Origin: Planctomycetota bacterium
GTDB taxonomy: Bacteria; Planctomycetota; Brocadiia; Brocadiales; Brocadiaceae
DNA length: 64,000 nucleotides
Assembly: GCA_016873165.1 (NCBI GenBank)
Contig: VGXV01000010.1
Span: forward strand, 1 to 64,000
Direction of reading: 5' to 3'
In this document: positions 53,717 to 62,364 of the stretch, one piece after another
Layout of the letters: each line of letters starts with the position of its first letter
Position numbering within the stretch: the first letter of the stretch is position 1
The notes under the pieces: generated by a model
What the model was told of the DNA's origin: nothing
What the model saw: the letters and a program-made list of their open reading frames with translations, nothing else
The model's database searches: none
Program-made: the position numbers and the translations under genes

Positions 53717-55711
53717 ATGAAAACAGAGATGCAATCAAAAGGCACATACATTAGATTATTAGGGTATCTGAAACCATACTGGCGCAGGGTGGCGGTTGTT
53801 TTGCTGCTTTCCGTGGTCAGCGCGTATGTTGCGGTGTTGCCCACTCAAATACTGGGGGTAGCGGTTGACGAAATAAGGAAGTTTGATCGGTATGCGAATA
53901 ACAGCGCTTCGTCCGGGAGGGAAGTGAGAATGGCAGCCGATGAATCGGCTCCGGGAAGGAAAAATCCTATACCCATAGCAAAATCGTTGCTGGGCGTTTC
54001 TGAATCCATTCATGGCCGTTGGTTTGCGGAACGTAACCCTGTTATTGTCACACTTATTTTTCTCGCAGCGAGTTTTATCATATTGCATGCCATGAGCAGT
54101 GTTATTTCCCTTGCGCATGGATACATTACCTCTGAGCTGGGACAACGGCTCGTGTATGATATGAGGAATCAGCTTTACGGCCATATTCAGCAATTCTCCC
54201 TGAGCTATTTCGAGAATCATAAGACCGGCGATATTATGAGCCGCATTATGAACGATGTGAATTCGCTGGAACAGGCGATTGTGGGGCCGGTGATCACGTT
54301 CATTACCGATATGTTCAAGTTTTTCTGGATCCTCTACTTTTGCATGAAGCTTGACTGGCAGCTTACCTGCATCGCGTTGTTTGTGTGCCCCTTTATTTCG
54401 CTCTGCACCTACAATTTCGGGAAAAGAATCAGAAAGGTCTTTCGTTTGTTGCGGGAAAGAACGGCAGATCTCAATGCCCTTATTCAGGATAATATTTCAG
54501 GGATTCGCGTTATTGCAGGCTTTGCAAAGGAGACGGAAGAACTGGACCGGTTCAAACACAAGAATTACGAGAACTACTTCCTGCACGTGCGGATTCTGAG
54601 GCTTGTAAATACCCTGAGGCCGGCGGTTGATTTCATAACGGAAATCGGTGCGGTGGTGGTTATCTGCCTGGGAGGATACAAGGTCTTGCAGGGACAGCTC
54701 TCTGCGGGAACGTTTGTTATTTTCTTTCCCTACCTGCAGATGATGTACGGCCCGATTACCGGTTTGACACGGTTTTACAATCAGGTGCAGCGTGCCATTG
54801 CCTCGACCGAACGCGTTTTTGAAATACTTGATACTCCGGTGGAACTGAAGGATGCGCCGGACGCTTGTGCGTTGCCGGTGGTAAAGGGATTTGTGGAATT
54901 CAGGCATGTGCACTTCCGGTATGGAGCGGAGAAGGAAGTGTTAACGGACATCAGCATAAAGGTGAAGCCAGGGCAGATGATCGCATTTGTCGGGCCGAGC
55001 GGGAGCGGGAAAACCACGCTTACAAAACTCCTGCCCCGGTTTTATGATCCGACAAAGGGAAATATCCTTATTGACGGATATGATGTGAAGGATGTTACCC
55101 TGCATTCACTGAGAAAACAGATGGCGATGGTGCTTCAGGAAACATTTCTTTTCAATGATACGGTGAAGATAAACATCGCGTATGCGAGGTCTGACGCTTC
55201 GGAACATGATATTATGGAAGCGGCAAAAGCGGCGAATGCCCATGAGTTTATCATGCAGCTTCCGAACGGATACGATTCTATCATCGGGGAACGGGGGGTA
55301 AAACTCTCTGGGGGACAGAAACAGCGTGTGGCAATCGCGCGCGCCATTCTTGCGAATCCGAGGATACTGATACTGGACGAAGCCACTTCGTCCGTGGACA
55401 CGGAAACGGAGCAGCTCATCCAGAATGCAATCTACCGGCTGGTAAAAAACAGAACTACATTTGTAATAGCTCACAGACTATCAACGATTCTCCATGCGGA
55501 TATGATTGTCGTCCTTGAAAACGGAAGGATTATCGAGACAGGACTGCATCATGAACTCCTCGCAAATGGCGGATTATACAAGAAGTTATTTGAAATGCAG
55601 TTCGATGCTCAGGAAAAAACAAAGGCGGAAGCAGAAACCAGTGAAAGCGTGAAAATCCCCGAACCGGTTGTCGATATCGGGGATGAATCCCCGCAAACGA
55701 TGAAATGGTAG
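53717..55711 (+). CDS. MsbA-like ABC exporter (TMD-NBD fusion)
   Basis: A 664-residue half-transporter. Six membrane helices lie within 1-350; between helices 1 and 2 there is a polar insert of about 60 residues (RYANNSASSGREVRMAADES). The ATPase domain has Walker A GPSGSGKTT, signature LSGGQKQRVAIARA, Walker B ILILDEATSSVD and the H-loop IAHRLS. It works as a dimer to flip lipids, lipid A or drugs. A charged C-terminal tail of about 40 residues follows. It is probably cotranscribed with the MacB-type permease. Confidence 0.95.
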   Translation: MKTEMQSKGTYIRLLGYLKPYWRRVAVVLLLSVVSAYVAVLPTQILGVAVDEIRKFDRYANNSASSGREVRMAADESAPGRKNPIPIAKSLLGVSESIHGRWFAERNPVIVTLIFLAASFIILHAMSSVISLAHGYITSELGQRLVYDMRNQLYGHIQQFSLSYFENHKTGDIMSRIMNDVNSLEQAIVGPVITFITDMFKFFWILYFCMKLDWQLTCIALFVCPFISLCTYNFGKRIRKVFRLLRERTADLNALIQDNISGIRVIAGFAKETEELDRFKHKNYENYFLHVRILRLVNTLRPAVDFITEIGAVVVICLGGYKVLQGQLSAGTFVIFFPYLQMMYGPITGLTRFYNQVQRAIASTERVFEILDTPVELKDAPDACALPVVKGFVEFRHVHFRYGAEKEVLTDISIKVKPGQMIAFVGPSGSGKTTLTKLLPRFYDPTKGNILIDGYDVKDVTLHSLRKQMAMVLQETFLFNDTVKINIAYARSDASEHDIMEAAKAANAHEFIMQLPNGYDSIIGERGVKLSGGQKQRVAIARAILANPRILILDEATSSVDTETEQLIQNAIYRLVKNRTTFVIAHRLSTILHADMIVVLENGRIIETGLHHELLANGGLYKKLFEMQFDAQEKTKAEAETSESVKIPEPVVDIGDESPQTMKW

Positions 55712-55765
55712 AAAAAGGGACAAATGATAAAACATATATAAAAAATGGCAAATCAGAAACTTTTC

Positions 55766-55905
55766 GTAACACTTTAGCTTTTTGAAAAACCGTATATTTC
55801 TATGCAATAAGCATGAAAAGAAATACGTAGCGCGGGTGGTTTATCCCCCGCACAGGCCGACCACAAGGGTTCGGCGCTACGTTTTTCAAAAAGCTAAAGT
55901 GTTAC
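55766..55905. mobile_element. IS66-type MITE, copy 2
   Basis: A 140-base element with perfect 25-bp inverted ends beginning GTAACACTTTAGCTTTTTGA, flanked by the 8-bp direct repeat AACTTTTC (55758-55765 and 55906-55913). The ends match copy 1 at 45144-45284 except for one position, but the cores differ. Its core is a large hairpin module, ACGTAGCGCGGGTGG..CGGCGCTACGT, also present at 62480-62545 inside a different element. The surrounding gap 55712-56183 holds no other recognised gene. Confidence 0.8.
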
Positions 55906-56183
55906 AACTTTTCAAAAACGAAAGAGGGGTTCCGGGTTGCGGGAAGAATTAAAAACTTGTTATCTTTAACTTTTTTGATTTAATATTGCCCACACGAAAA
56001 GCAATTTTCTGTCATTTATTCCGGATATAAATTCCTTGCCAAAAATTTTTGATAACATCGAAAACCATCTAATTCAGGGATTGCAAAATACCCTGGAGGT
56101 ATCTTACAGGGGCGACTTTTGTGTAAGGTATTCCAACTTGAGTGGATGGAGAGCAGGTTTCACCATAGGTTAAAGAATTACAT

Positions 56184-56592
56184 TTGCAAACAAAGGCTTA
56201 TGCACCAGTTGTAGTAGCAATACTTAACAATTCTCTTTTTTGCTGGTGGTTTATCATCCTTTCTGAATGCCGTCACTCAAACTTAAGAGAAATTGAAAAT
56301 TTTCCAGTTAAACCTGAAAAAATACCAGGCAACACAAAACAAAAATTAGCAGAATTGTTAAAAACATTGATGAATGATTTACAAAGACATACACAACGCA
56401 AAGAATATATGTATAAAGCAACTGGCAAGGTTATTTATGATTGAGTTTTATCCCAAATACTCAAAACCCATCATAGACGAAATCGACAAGGTATTAGCCC
56501 AGCATTACGGTTTCACCGATGAGGAATTAGATTTCATCATCAACTGCGACATTAAATACCGTATGGGCAAAGAATTGGACACCGAGGATTGA
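56184..56592 (+). pseudogene. C-terminal fragment of an Eco57I-like/N6 adenine methylase, frameshifted
   Basis: Two overlapping frames make one degraded C-terminus. Frame one (56184-56444) reads LNNSLFCWWFIILSECRHSN, NLREIENFPV and YKATGKVIYD. Frame two, from 56437, goes on with EFYPKYSKPIIDEIDKVLAQ and HYGFTDEELDFIIN. The expected joined text is IYD-EFYP, so one extra T near 56441-56442 in TATGATTGAG explains the break. Only the tail of the usual 500-1000 residue methylase or type IIG enzyme is left. No catalytic NPPY motif remains. Confidence 0.75.
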
Positions 56593-56600
56593 ACTCGCTA

Positions 56601-56689
56601 GATCCCCCTTAAAAAAGGGGGCAAGGGGGTTGTTTTCCTTAAGAGAAAAAAACACAACCCCCTCAATCCCCCTTTGCTAAGGGGGACTA
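56601..56689. repeat. CCCCCTT-type palindromic element, copy 2
   Basis: Reads GATCCCCCTTAAAAAAGGGG at the left and ATCCCCCTTTGCTAAGGGGG at the right around an AAGGGGGTTGT..ACAACCCCCT core. Same plan as 15521-15609. With copy 3 it brackets the DUF559 gene. Confidence 0.75.
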
Positions 56690-56701
56690 AGGTGGAATAA
56701 T

Positions 56702-57076
56702 ATGAAGATTTTCTATAACAAAAAACTCAAAGCACTTTCCAGGGAACACAGAAAAAAGGGTACCTTATCCGAGGTCTTATTATGGAATGTGTTGAAAGGC
56801 AGGAAAATAAAAGGCTATCAGTTCATGAGGCAAAAACCTCTCGGTGATTACATTGTTGATTTCTTTTGTAGTAAATTAAAATTGGTAATTGAGATTGACG
56901 GCATCAGTCACAATGATAAGGGAGAAAGTGACAGGATAAGGCAGAAAAAACTGGAATCGCTTGGTTTATCTGTGTTACGGTTCTATGAGTGGGATGTAAA
57001 AAAAGATATACGTGCGGTGGTACAATCAATCGAAAACTGGATTGCGGAATATGAGAAAAAAAGCTCAACCTCATGA
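56702..57076 (+). CDS. DUF559 (Vsr-like PD-(D/E)XK) endonuclease domain protein
   Basis: A 124-residue single-domain protein. RKKGTLSEVLLWNVLKGR, FMRQKPLGDYIVDFFC and LVIEIDGISH give the DUF559 pattern, with the likely metal-binding Asp/Glu residues in YIVDF and IEIDG. DUF559 proteins are related to very-short-patch repair and restriction nucleases and are often found next to mobile elements. It stands alone between two copies of the same palindromic element (56601-56689 and 57078-57163), close to decayed methylase and HsdS-like fragments. Confidence 0.88.
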   Translation: MKIFYNKKLKALSREHRKKGTLSEVLLWNVLKGRKIKGYQFMRQKPLGDYIVDFFCSKLKLVIEIDGISHNDKGESDRIRQKKLESLGLSVLRFYEWDVKKDIRAVVQSIENWIAEYEKKSSTS

Positions 57077-57077
57077 A

Positions 57078-57163
57078 CCTCCCTTTGAAAATGGGAGTAA
57101 AGAGGGTTGTTTTACGTAAGGATAAAACACAACCCCCTTAATCCCCCTTTGCTAAGGGGGACT
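57078..57163. repeat. CCCCCTT-type palindromic element, copy 3
   Basis: A more diverged left arm (CCTCCCTTTGAAAATGGGAG) and a well-kept right arm (ATCCCCCTTTGCTAAGGGGG) around AGAGGGTTGT..ACAACCCCCT. Its right arm is identical to that of copy 2, which suggests recent copying or gene conversion. Confidence 0.75.
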
Positions 57164-57167
57164 CAAG

Positions 57168-57278
57168 GTGCATTACGATTTTACCGATGAGGGATTGGGT
57201 TTTATTAGCAACTACGATATCAAATATCGCACGGCTTTAATCAGCAAAGTGGTAACTGGAAAAATAAAGGTAATATAA
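57168..57278 (+). pseudogene. Short tail fragment resembling methylase/HsdS C-termini
   Basis: A 36-residue frame: HYDFTDEGLGFISNYDIKYR followed by TALISKVVTGKIKVI. The first half matches the end of the methylase fragment at 56500-56590 (HYGFTDEELDFII..DIKYR). The second half is like the end of type I specificity subunits (LIS..VTGK). It therefore looks like a recombined scrap of restriction genes. It ends 3 bases before the next gene. Confidence 0.6.
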
Positions 57279-57281
57279 CGC

Positions 57282-58946
57282 ATGACGGAAAAAGAATTAC
57301 ATGCATATTTGCAGCTTCATTACCCCAGGGAAAATGAGCGTTGTGAGTGGAAAGCGTTCAGTAACCTTACGCATGATGTGTCAGGACATAAAGGTGAGGA
57401 TGTAATATCTTATGTTTCGGCTATTGCCAATATGCAAGGCGGTCAACTGGTAATCGGAGTGGAAGATAACACGCTGAACATAATGGGTATTCGGAATTTT
57501 CATGATTACACCCCTGAAAACTTACCTGCCCGTTTGGCCGGAAATTGTACACATCTTATAACGGAAGGATTGTATGTAGAAAACATTACAACTACTGATA
57601 CGAATAAAACAGTCTGGATAATTCATATTCCCAAGCATGCTCCCCGCAAGCCGGTGATTGCGCACAAACAGCCATGGCAGCGATTGGGGGATAATTTAGC
57701 AAAGCTGACACAAGAAAGGGAGGCGGCAATTTTGAGTGAGCCGTTAAGTAATATTGAGGATTGGAGCGCCGCCATTGTGCCGGATGTCGCAATTAATGAC
57801 CTTGACACTGCGGCTATCGCAAAAGCCCGTGAAAATTACAAGAACAAGTTTCCCGGACAAGCAAAGGACGTTGATCAATGGGATGATATTACTTTTTTGA
57901 ATAAGGCCAAAGTAACCATTAAAGGGAAGATTACCCGTACAGCAATAATTCTATTAGGCAAACCGGAATCGGAGCATTTTATTAGTCCGGCAGAGGCAAA
58001 GATACGCTGGCTCTTGAAAGATGCCAAGGAAAATGACAAGGACTATCACATTGAGAGTTGTCCTTTACTGCTGGCTGTTGATAAGATATATGCAAAAATC
58101 CGTAACCTGAAATACCGCTATATCAAAGAGGGCACTTTATTCCCTGATGAGGTTGATCAATACGAGCCGTTTGTAATCCGTGAAGCAATAAACAATTGCA
58201 TTGCACATCAGGATTACACAAAGGGCGGCCGGATTAATGTTGTTGAAATGGAAGATCAATTGATATTTACCAATCTCGGCAGCTTCATTCCTGGTTCCGT
58301 GGAGAAAGTAGTGAAAGAAGATGCGCCGGAAGAACACTACCGCAACAGATTTCTCGCAACCGCCATGTTTAATCTGAAGATGGTAGACACCGCAGGAGGC
58401 GGCATAAGAAAGATGTTTCATTATCAACGTGAAAGATTTTTCCCTATGCCGGAATATGACTTATCACAAGAAAGAGTAAAAGTGACGGTTATCGGCAAGG
58501 TGTTCGATATGGATTTTGCGCGTGTACTCGCACGAAATCCGAGGTTGTTTTTAGAGCAAATTGTCATGTTAGATAAGGTACAAAAACGGAAACCACTTTC
58601 AGATGAGGAGATCAAATATCTGAAAGGGGTTGGTTTGATAGAGGGGAGAAAACCCAATTACGTTATCTCTGCCAAAATTACTGCGTCGCTGTCCAATGAT
58701 GAATTAAAGGCGCATTATATTAAGCAGAGGGGGCTTGATGATGAACATTACAAAAATCTCATCGTTGAATATCTAAAAAGGTTCGGGGAATCACCAAGAA
58801 AAAACATTGAGAAGTTCCTTCGGGACAAATTGCCGGACATATTAACTGAATCCCAAAAGAAGAACAAAATTACTAACTTGCTCTCTGCATTAAGAATCAA
58901 GGGGGCAATACGTAACAACGGGTATTCGAAATGGACTCTTGTTTAA
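57282..58946 (+). CDS. AlbA_2/Schlafen-type DNA-binding ATPase-like regulator
   Basis: A 554-residue protein of the COG2865 type. The N-terminal AlbA_2 domain (about 15-135) includes GEDVISYVSAIANMQGG. An HATPase_c_4-type ATP-binding region follows (about 300-400) with the helix REAINNCIAHQDY (N box) and GGRINVVEMEDQLIFTNLG; a DTAGGGIRKMF glycine motif is present. Winged-helix segments end the protein. Such proteins are often annotated as transcriptional regulators or as putative helicases and are common in accessory and defence islands. The role here is not known. An 11-bp tandem repeat starts in its stop codon. Confidence 0.82.
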   Translation: MTEKELHAYLQLHYPRENERCEWKAFSNLTHDVSGHKGEDVISYVSAIANMQGGQLVIGVEDNTLNIMGIRNFHDYTPENLPARLAGNCTHLITEGLYVENITTTDTNKTVWIIHIPKHAPRKPVIAHKQPWQRLGDNLAKLTQEREAAILSEPLSNIEDWSAAIVPDVAINDLDTAAIAKARENYKNKFPGQAKDVDQWDDITFLNKAKVTIKGKITRTAIILLGKPESEHFISPAEAKIRWLLKDAKENDKDYHIESCPLLLAVDKIYAKIRNLKYRYIKEGTLFPDEVDQYEPFVIREAINNCIAHQDYTKGGRINVVEMEDQLIFTNLGSFIPGSVEKVVKEDAPEEHYRNRFLATAMFNLKMVDTAGGGIRKMFHYQRERFFPMPEYDLSQERVKVTVIGKVFDMDFARVLARNPRLFLEQIVMLDKVQKRKPLSDEEIKYLKGVGLIEGRKPNYVISAKITASLSNDELKAHYIKQRGLDDEHYKNLIVEYLKRFGESPRKNIEKFLRDKLPDILTESQKKNKITNLLSALRIKGAIRNNGYSKWTLV

Positions 58947-58999
58947 AAGAGTTTTAAAAGAGTTTTAAAAGAGTTTTAAAAGAGTTTTAAAAGAGTTTT
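58945..58999 (+). repeat. 11-bp tandem repeat, five perfect copies
   Basis: AAAAGAGTTTT is repeated five times without change. The first copy begins inside the TAA stop of the preceding gene. Such a run is prone to slippage; gain or loss of units here would not alter the upstream protein. Confidence 0.9.
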
Positions 59000-59124
59000 A
59001 TTCTTTAGGCTTGATATTTCAGGCATTTACGACAGAGTGTTATGAGAATAATTATTACATTAAATTGTTTCCGGGCATTGTTATGGAAAGAGTTTTGCCA
59101 CCGCAGCACGACAATATAAATTAT

Positions 59125-59295
59125 ATGGGGAATAAGGAGATACTTAAAAGCCACAAAATTGCCTTCTTATGTTCCCGCAAATGCCCGGCGGATGTCATTC
59201 TTAAATCCTATGATTGGGCAATTGAGCAAAGGGAGAAAGGCGTCTGCGTCATATCAGGTTTTCATTCCAAAATAGAGAAAGATGTTTTGCATTGA
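59125..59295 (+). pseudogene. Truncated DprA/SMF-like Rossmann protein
   Basis: Fifty-six residues from the ATG at 59125: KSHKIAFLCSRKCPADVILK, SYDWAIEQREKGVCVISGFH and SKIEKDVLH. This matches the start of DprA/SMF-related (YpsA/TIGR00725-type) proteins, in which the first strand is followed by an S-G-x-x-S/H motif and about 100 further residues. The rest is missing because a stop follows. The frame can be extended upstream to 59011, but that part lacks similarity. Probably a decayed remnant in a region of decayed genes. Confidence 0.6.
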
Positions 59296-59395
59296 CAATA
59301 AATCAATAAATAAATAGTGAAATGTTGGTTTCGTACTCAACCCAACAGTATTGCTTTTCAAACAATACCATTTCCAAGCCGGAGCTTGCGCATCC
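59296..59395. other. Intergenic region with hairpins 3' of hpnN
   Basis: Contains GTATTG..CAATAC (about 59349-59369) and CAAGCCGGAGCTTG, both short hairpins. Seen from the leftward hpnN gene they are just past the stop and may act in termination, although no T run follows. CCAAGCCGGAGCTTG resembles a core hairpin of the 51918-52100 element. Confidence 0.35.
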
Positions 59396-62143
59396 TTATA
59401 TAGCTTTTTTACCGTAAAGGCGGCGTGTGCGTTTTTCCCTGTAATCCTGTATAAGCGAAATGGTTGAAGGCAGGACGAATAATGACGTCATAAGGCTGCA
59501 GGAGAGGCTGATAACGAGGATTAATCCGAGGCTTGCTATGCCTCTGTGCGATGCCAATGCCAAAGATCCGAAGCCTAATATTGTTGTAAGCGCGGACACC
59601 ACAATAGCCTTTCCCGTGCTTGTCTGATAGACCCAAAGGTCTTCTTTTTCGCTTACCCTCAGCATGGTATGGATGCTGTTGTCAATGCCTATTCCCAAAA
59701 TTAATGGAAAGGCAATAACGTTTGCCGGGTTGGGGTGGATACCAAAGAGCTTCATACACCCGATGGTCCATAAAATGGTCAGAATCAGGGGATAAATTGT
59801 GCTGAAGGTCAGCACAATTTTTCTGTACGAGAAGAGAAGGATTACAAAGATAATAGCCATGGTATAGTAGCCTGCGGTTAAGAATCCTTTTTTAATTATC
59901 CGGTTTGTGTCATAAATCTGAAAAGGCGCGCCAGTGGCTTCCGGCTGTATACTTCGTATTTCCGATACGAACGTATCCAGTTTGCCCTCCGCCCAGATAT
60001 CTTCTTTCGGAAAGAGATAGATCATATTTTTTCCCGTCTTGCCGATAAACCGATCTTTTAGTCCGTAGGGCAAATCGTCCGGGGTCATAGGTTCGGAATC
60101 TATTGCATTCTTCAGGAAATCGAGGTGGCGGTGAATATCCCTTTGTCCTTTTGATAATCTTTCCACAACTTCTGTTTCCGGCAACGTGCCTGCACGCTGT
60201 AAAAATGCGGCGATTTCATTATTAAGAAAAAGAAATTGGTCGATCAGGGGATGCATTCCCTTTTTCAGCAGCCCTATATGTTTGCCAAAATCAAGCCGGA
60301 ATTGTATCTTTTTGAGGGTATTTTCCAATTCCCGGTATTGTACTGCGGCGCCGATATTTTCAGGAAGGGATATCGAACGGGCGATGGCGTTTAACTCTTT
60401 AATAATTTCCGTCTTTTTTTCCTGATCGCCGGGGAGGATGGAAGATATGCTTTCCACCTTTCCGATGCTGCTCAGTCTTCTGATCCTTTCCGATACCTTT
60501 TCCGATTCTTCGGGTGTATTGGCGACAATTGCGCCAAACCAGGTGGCAATCCCTGTTGATTGGACAATCTTTGCCGCATATCTGGTCGATTCCAGATTCG
60601 GGGGCAGGAGGTTCAGAAGATTGTCATCGAATTTTATGTGTTTTACAAAGAAGCATGAGCCTATTGCGAACAACAGGGAAATAATCGTCAGGGGAAGTCT
60701 GCATGAAATCACGATGCGATGAAAAATGTTTTTCAATAAAGTATATTTTGAGACGTCCGGAAGCGTTTTTTTCCGTGCGGTGAGTGATTTGTCGAACACA
60801 ATCATAAGAGAGGAAAGAAAAAATAACGAAGCAATCAGAGAGAATAAAATTCCCGTGCCCGCGATTAATCCCAGCTCGCTTAACCCTTTAAAATCGATAA
60901 ATAAAGTTGAGTAAAACGATATCGCCGTGGTGACCGCTCCCAGAATAATGCCTTTTCCCGTATTTTCCATGCATTTGCATAGGGCGTCTTGTTTCTCCAT
61001 GCCCAGGTTTCTGTATTCCGAATAGCGCAAAATAAGATGGATGCTGAAATCTATCCCCAGTCCGATCAACACAACGGCAAATACGATGGAAAAGAGGTTC
61101 AGGTAGCCGATCGTGAGTGTGGTAAAACCAAACGTCCAGCTTATTGAAATCAGAAGGGTGAGCATCCCGAGGAGCGGCATCACAATGGAATTAAATGAAA
61201 CAATAAAGAGTATCGCGACTCCCACAAGGGCTCCGATGGAAATGTACAGCATCTCTTTCTGGGAAATTTCCATTTCGTCTGCCTCCATGGCAACGGTTCC
61301 GGTAAGCCCGATATCAACGCCCTGAAACATTTTCTTTGTTTCTGCGATATGCTCCCGGATAAAATTGGTGGAATCCGTTGCCGTCAGCAATCCTTCAATA
61401 TCATTCACTTCCACTTCCATCAGAAGGATGTGTCCGTTATTAAAGATATTGTAATATGCGGTATTGGAAGAATTGCCGAGCGCCATAGCGGGGGAAAAGT
61501 TTATTCCCTCCGGCGCTTGCATTCCGGTTTGGGATTGCGTTTCCGGCGGGGCATTGTTTTCCTGAAGGCTTTTGGTCATGTCCTGAACAAGGGCAGTGAG
61601 GAGTTTCATATTTTCTATGATATTTCCGCCGTACCCTGCGCCGATATGGGCTCCCTGTGCAAACGAATTTTCGAACCGGGCAAAAATATCTTCGTAGTTA
61701 CAGGAATTGGCGAGTTGCGTTCCGTTTTCCCGCGTATGCAGCAAATCTTTTTTTATTTTGTGAAGTTCTTCGACATTAAGATAAAAAAGCCCCTTTTTTT
61801 CAAAATCTGTCCTGTTTATTTTATAGAAGATATCTTTGATAAGGCGCGGATTGCTTTTCAGCCTTTTTGCAATTTCTTCCGCTGCGTTAATCAGCGTGTC
61901 GGTATTCTTTGATTCCAGGACGATGATATGGTTGTCGAGTTGTCCAAATTCGTCCATGAGCTTTAGAAATCTTTTATTGTATTCCTTTTCTTCCGATATC
62001 AGGGCATTGCGGTCGGGGTTAAATTTCAGATATTGTACCGAATACACCGAGGAAATGATCGTAAGTATAAAGGTAATGATGATTACTATTTTCGGGCGGG
62101 AGCACGCAATAGCAGCGATTTTTCCGGCAATGAATTCAAACAT
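59396..62143 (-). CDS. hpnN: MMPL/RND-family transporter, HpnN-like
   Basis: A 915-residue RND protein with two halves, each with one membrane helix, a large periplasmic loop and five helices. The segment VLIGLGIDFSIHLILRYSEY in the first half and ILGIGIDNSIHTMLRVSE in the second are the MMPL/HpnN pattern. HpnN carries hopanoids to the outer membrane in bacteria that make them. A function in hopanoid or other lipid traffic is supported by hpnK nearby, but hpnN is divergent and separated by 900 bases from it. The full length matches the family. Confidence 0.85.
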   Translation of the reverse strand: MFEFIAGKIAAIACSRPKIVIIITFILTIISSVYSVQYLKFNPDRNALISEEKEYNKRFLKLMDEFGQLDNHIIVLESKNTDTLINAAEEIAKRLKSNPRLIKDIFYKINRTDFEKKGLFYLNVEELHKIKKDLLHTRENGTQLANSCNYEDIFARFENSFAQGAHIGAGYGGNIIENMKLLTALVQDMTKSLQENNAPPETQSQTGMQAPEGINFSPAMALGNSSNTAYYNIFNNGHILLMEVEVNDIEGLLTATDSTNFIREHIAETKKMFQGVDIGLTGTVAMEADEMEISQKEMLYISIGALVGVAILFIVSFNSIVMPLLGMLTLLISISWTFGFTTLTIGYLNLFSIVFAVVLIGLGIDFSIHLILRYSEYRNLGMEKQDALCKCMENTGKGIILGAVTTAISFYSTLFIDFKGLSELGLIAGTGILFSLIASLFFLSSLMIVFDKSLTARKKTLPDVSKYTLLKNIFHRIVISCRLPLTIISLLFAIGSCFFVKHIKFDDNLLNLLPPNLESTRYAAKIVQSTGIATWFGAIVANTPEESEKVSERIRRLSSIGKVESISSILPGDQEKKTEIIKELNAIARSISLPENIGAAVQYRELENTLKKIQFRLDFGKHIGLLKKGMHPLIDQFLFLNNEIAAFLQRAGTLPETEVVERLSKGQRDIHRHLDFLKNAIDSEPMTPDDLPYGLKDRFIGKTGKNMIYLFPKEDIWAEGKLDTFVSEIRSIQPEATGAPFQIYDTNRIIKKGFLTAGYYTMAIIFVILLFSYRKIVLTFSTIYPLILTILWTIGCMKLFGIHPNPANVIAFPLILGIGIDNSIHTMLRVSEKEDLWVYQTSTGKAIVVSALTTILGFGSLALASHRGIASLGLILVISLSCSLMTSLFVLPSTISLIQDYREKRTRRLYGKKAI

Positions 62144-62292
62144 GTCGCACTCTCAGTATTTTTAGTATCGATAACGTAACAGCAAATCTATCAGTGAAAG
62201 GGGATTAGAGAGAATTTTTTCTATGCTTCAATTATTCATTATAATTACGGGAAGAGAAAACACGAAGAAATATCCGATTTTTGAAAATATAG

Positions 62293-62363
62293 TCAAACAA
62301 ATCTGGTTTTCGATTCGTCTTTTAATGCTTCGACTCCGCTCAGCATGACGAAGCTGTCACCCT
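62293..62363. repeat. Dispersed repeat (GGTGACAGCTTCGTCATGCT type), inverted copy 2
   Basis: Inverted near-identical copy of 52186-52256 (only a few mismatches). In both places it directly adjoins a GGG-ended MITE. Confidence 0.7.
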
Positions 62364-62364
62364 G

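Noticed and set aside
58945-58999. Tandem repeat as a CRISPR array
   Set aside because: Units are 11 bases and directly adjacent, with no spacers.
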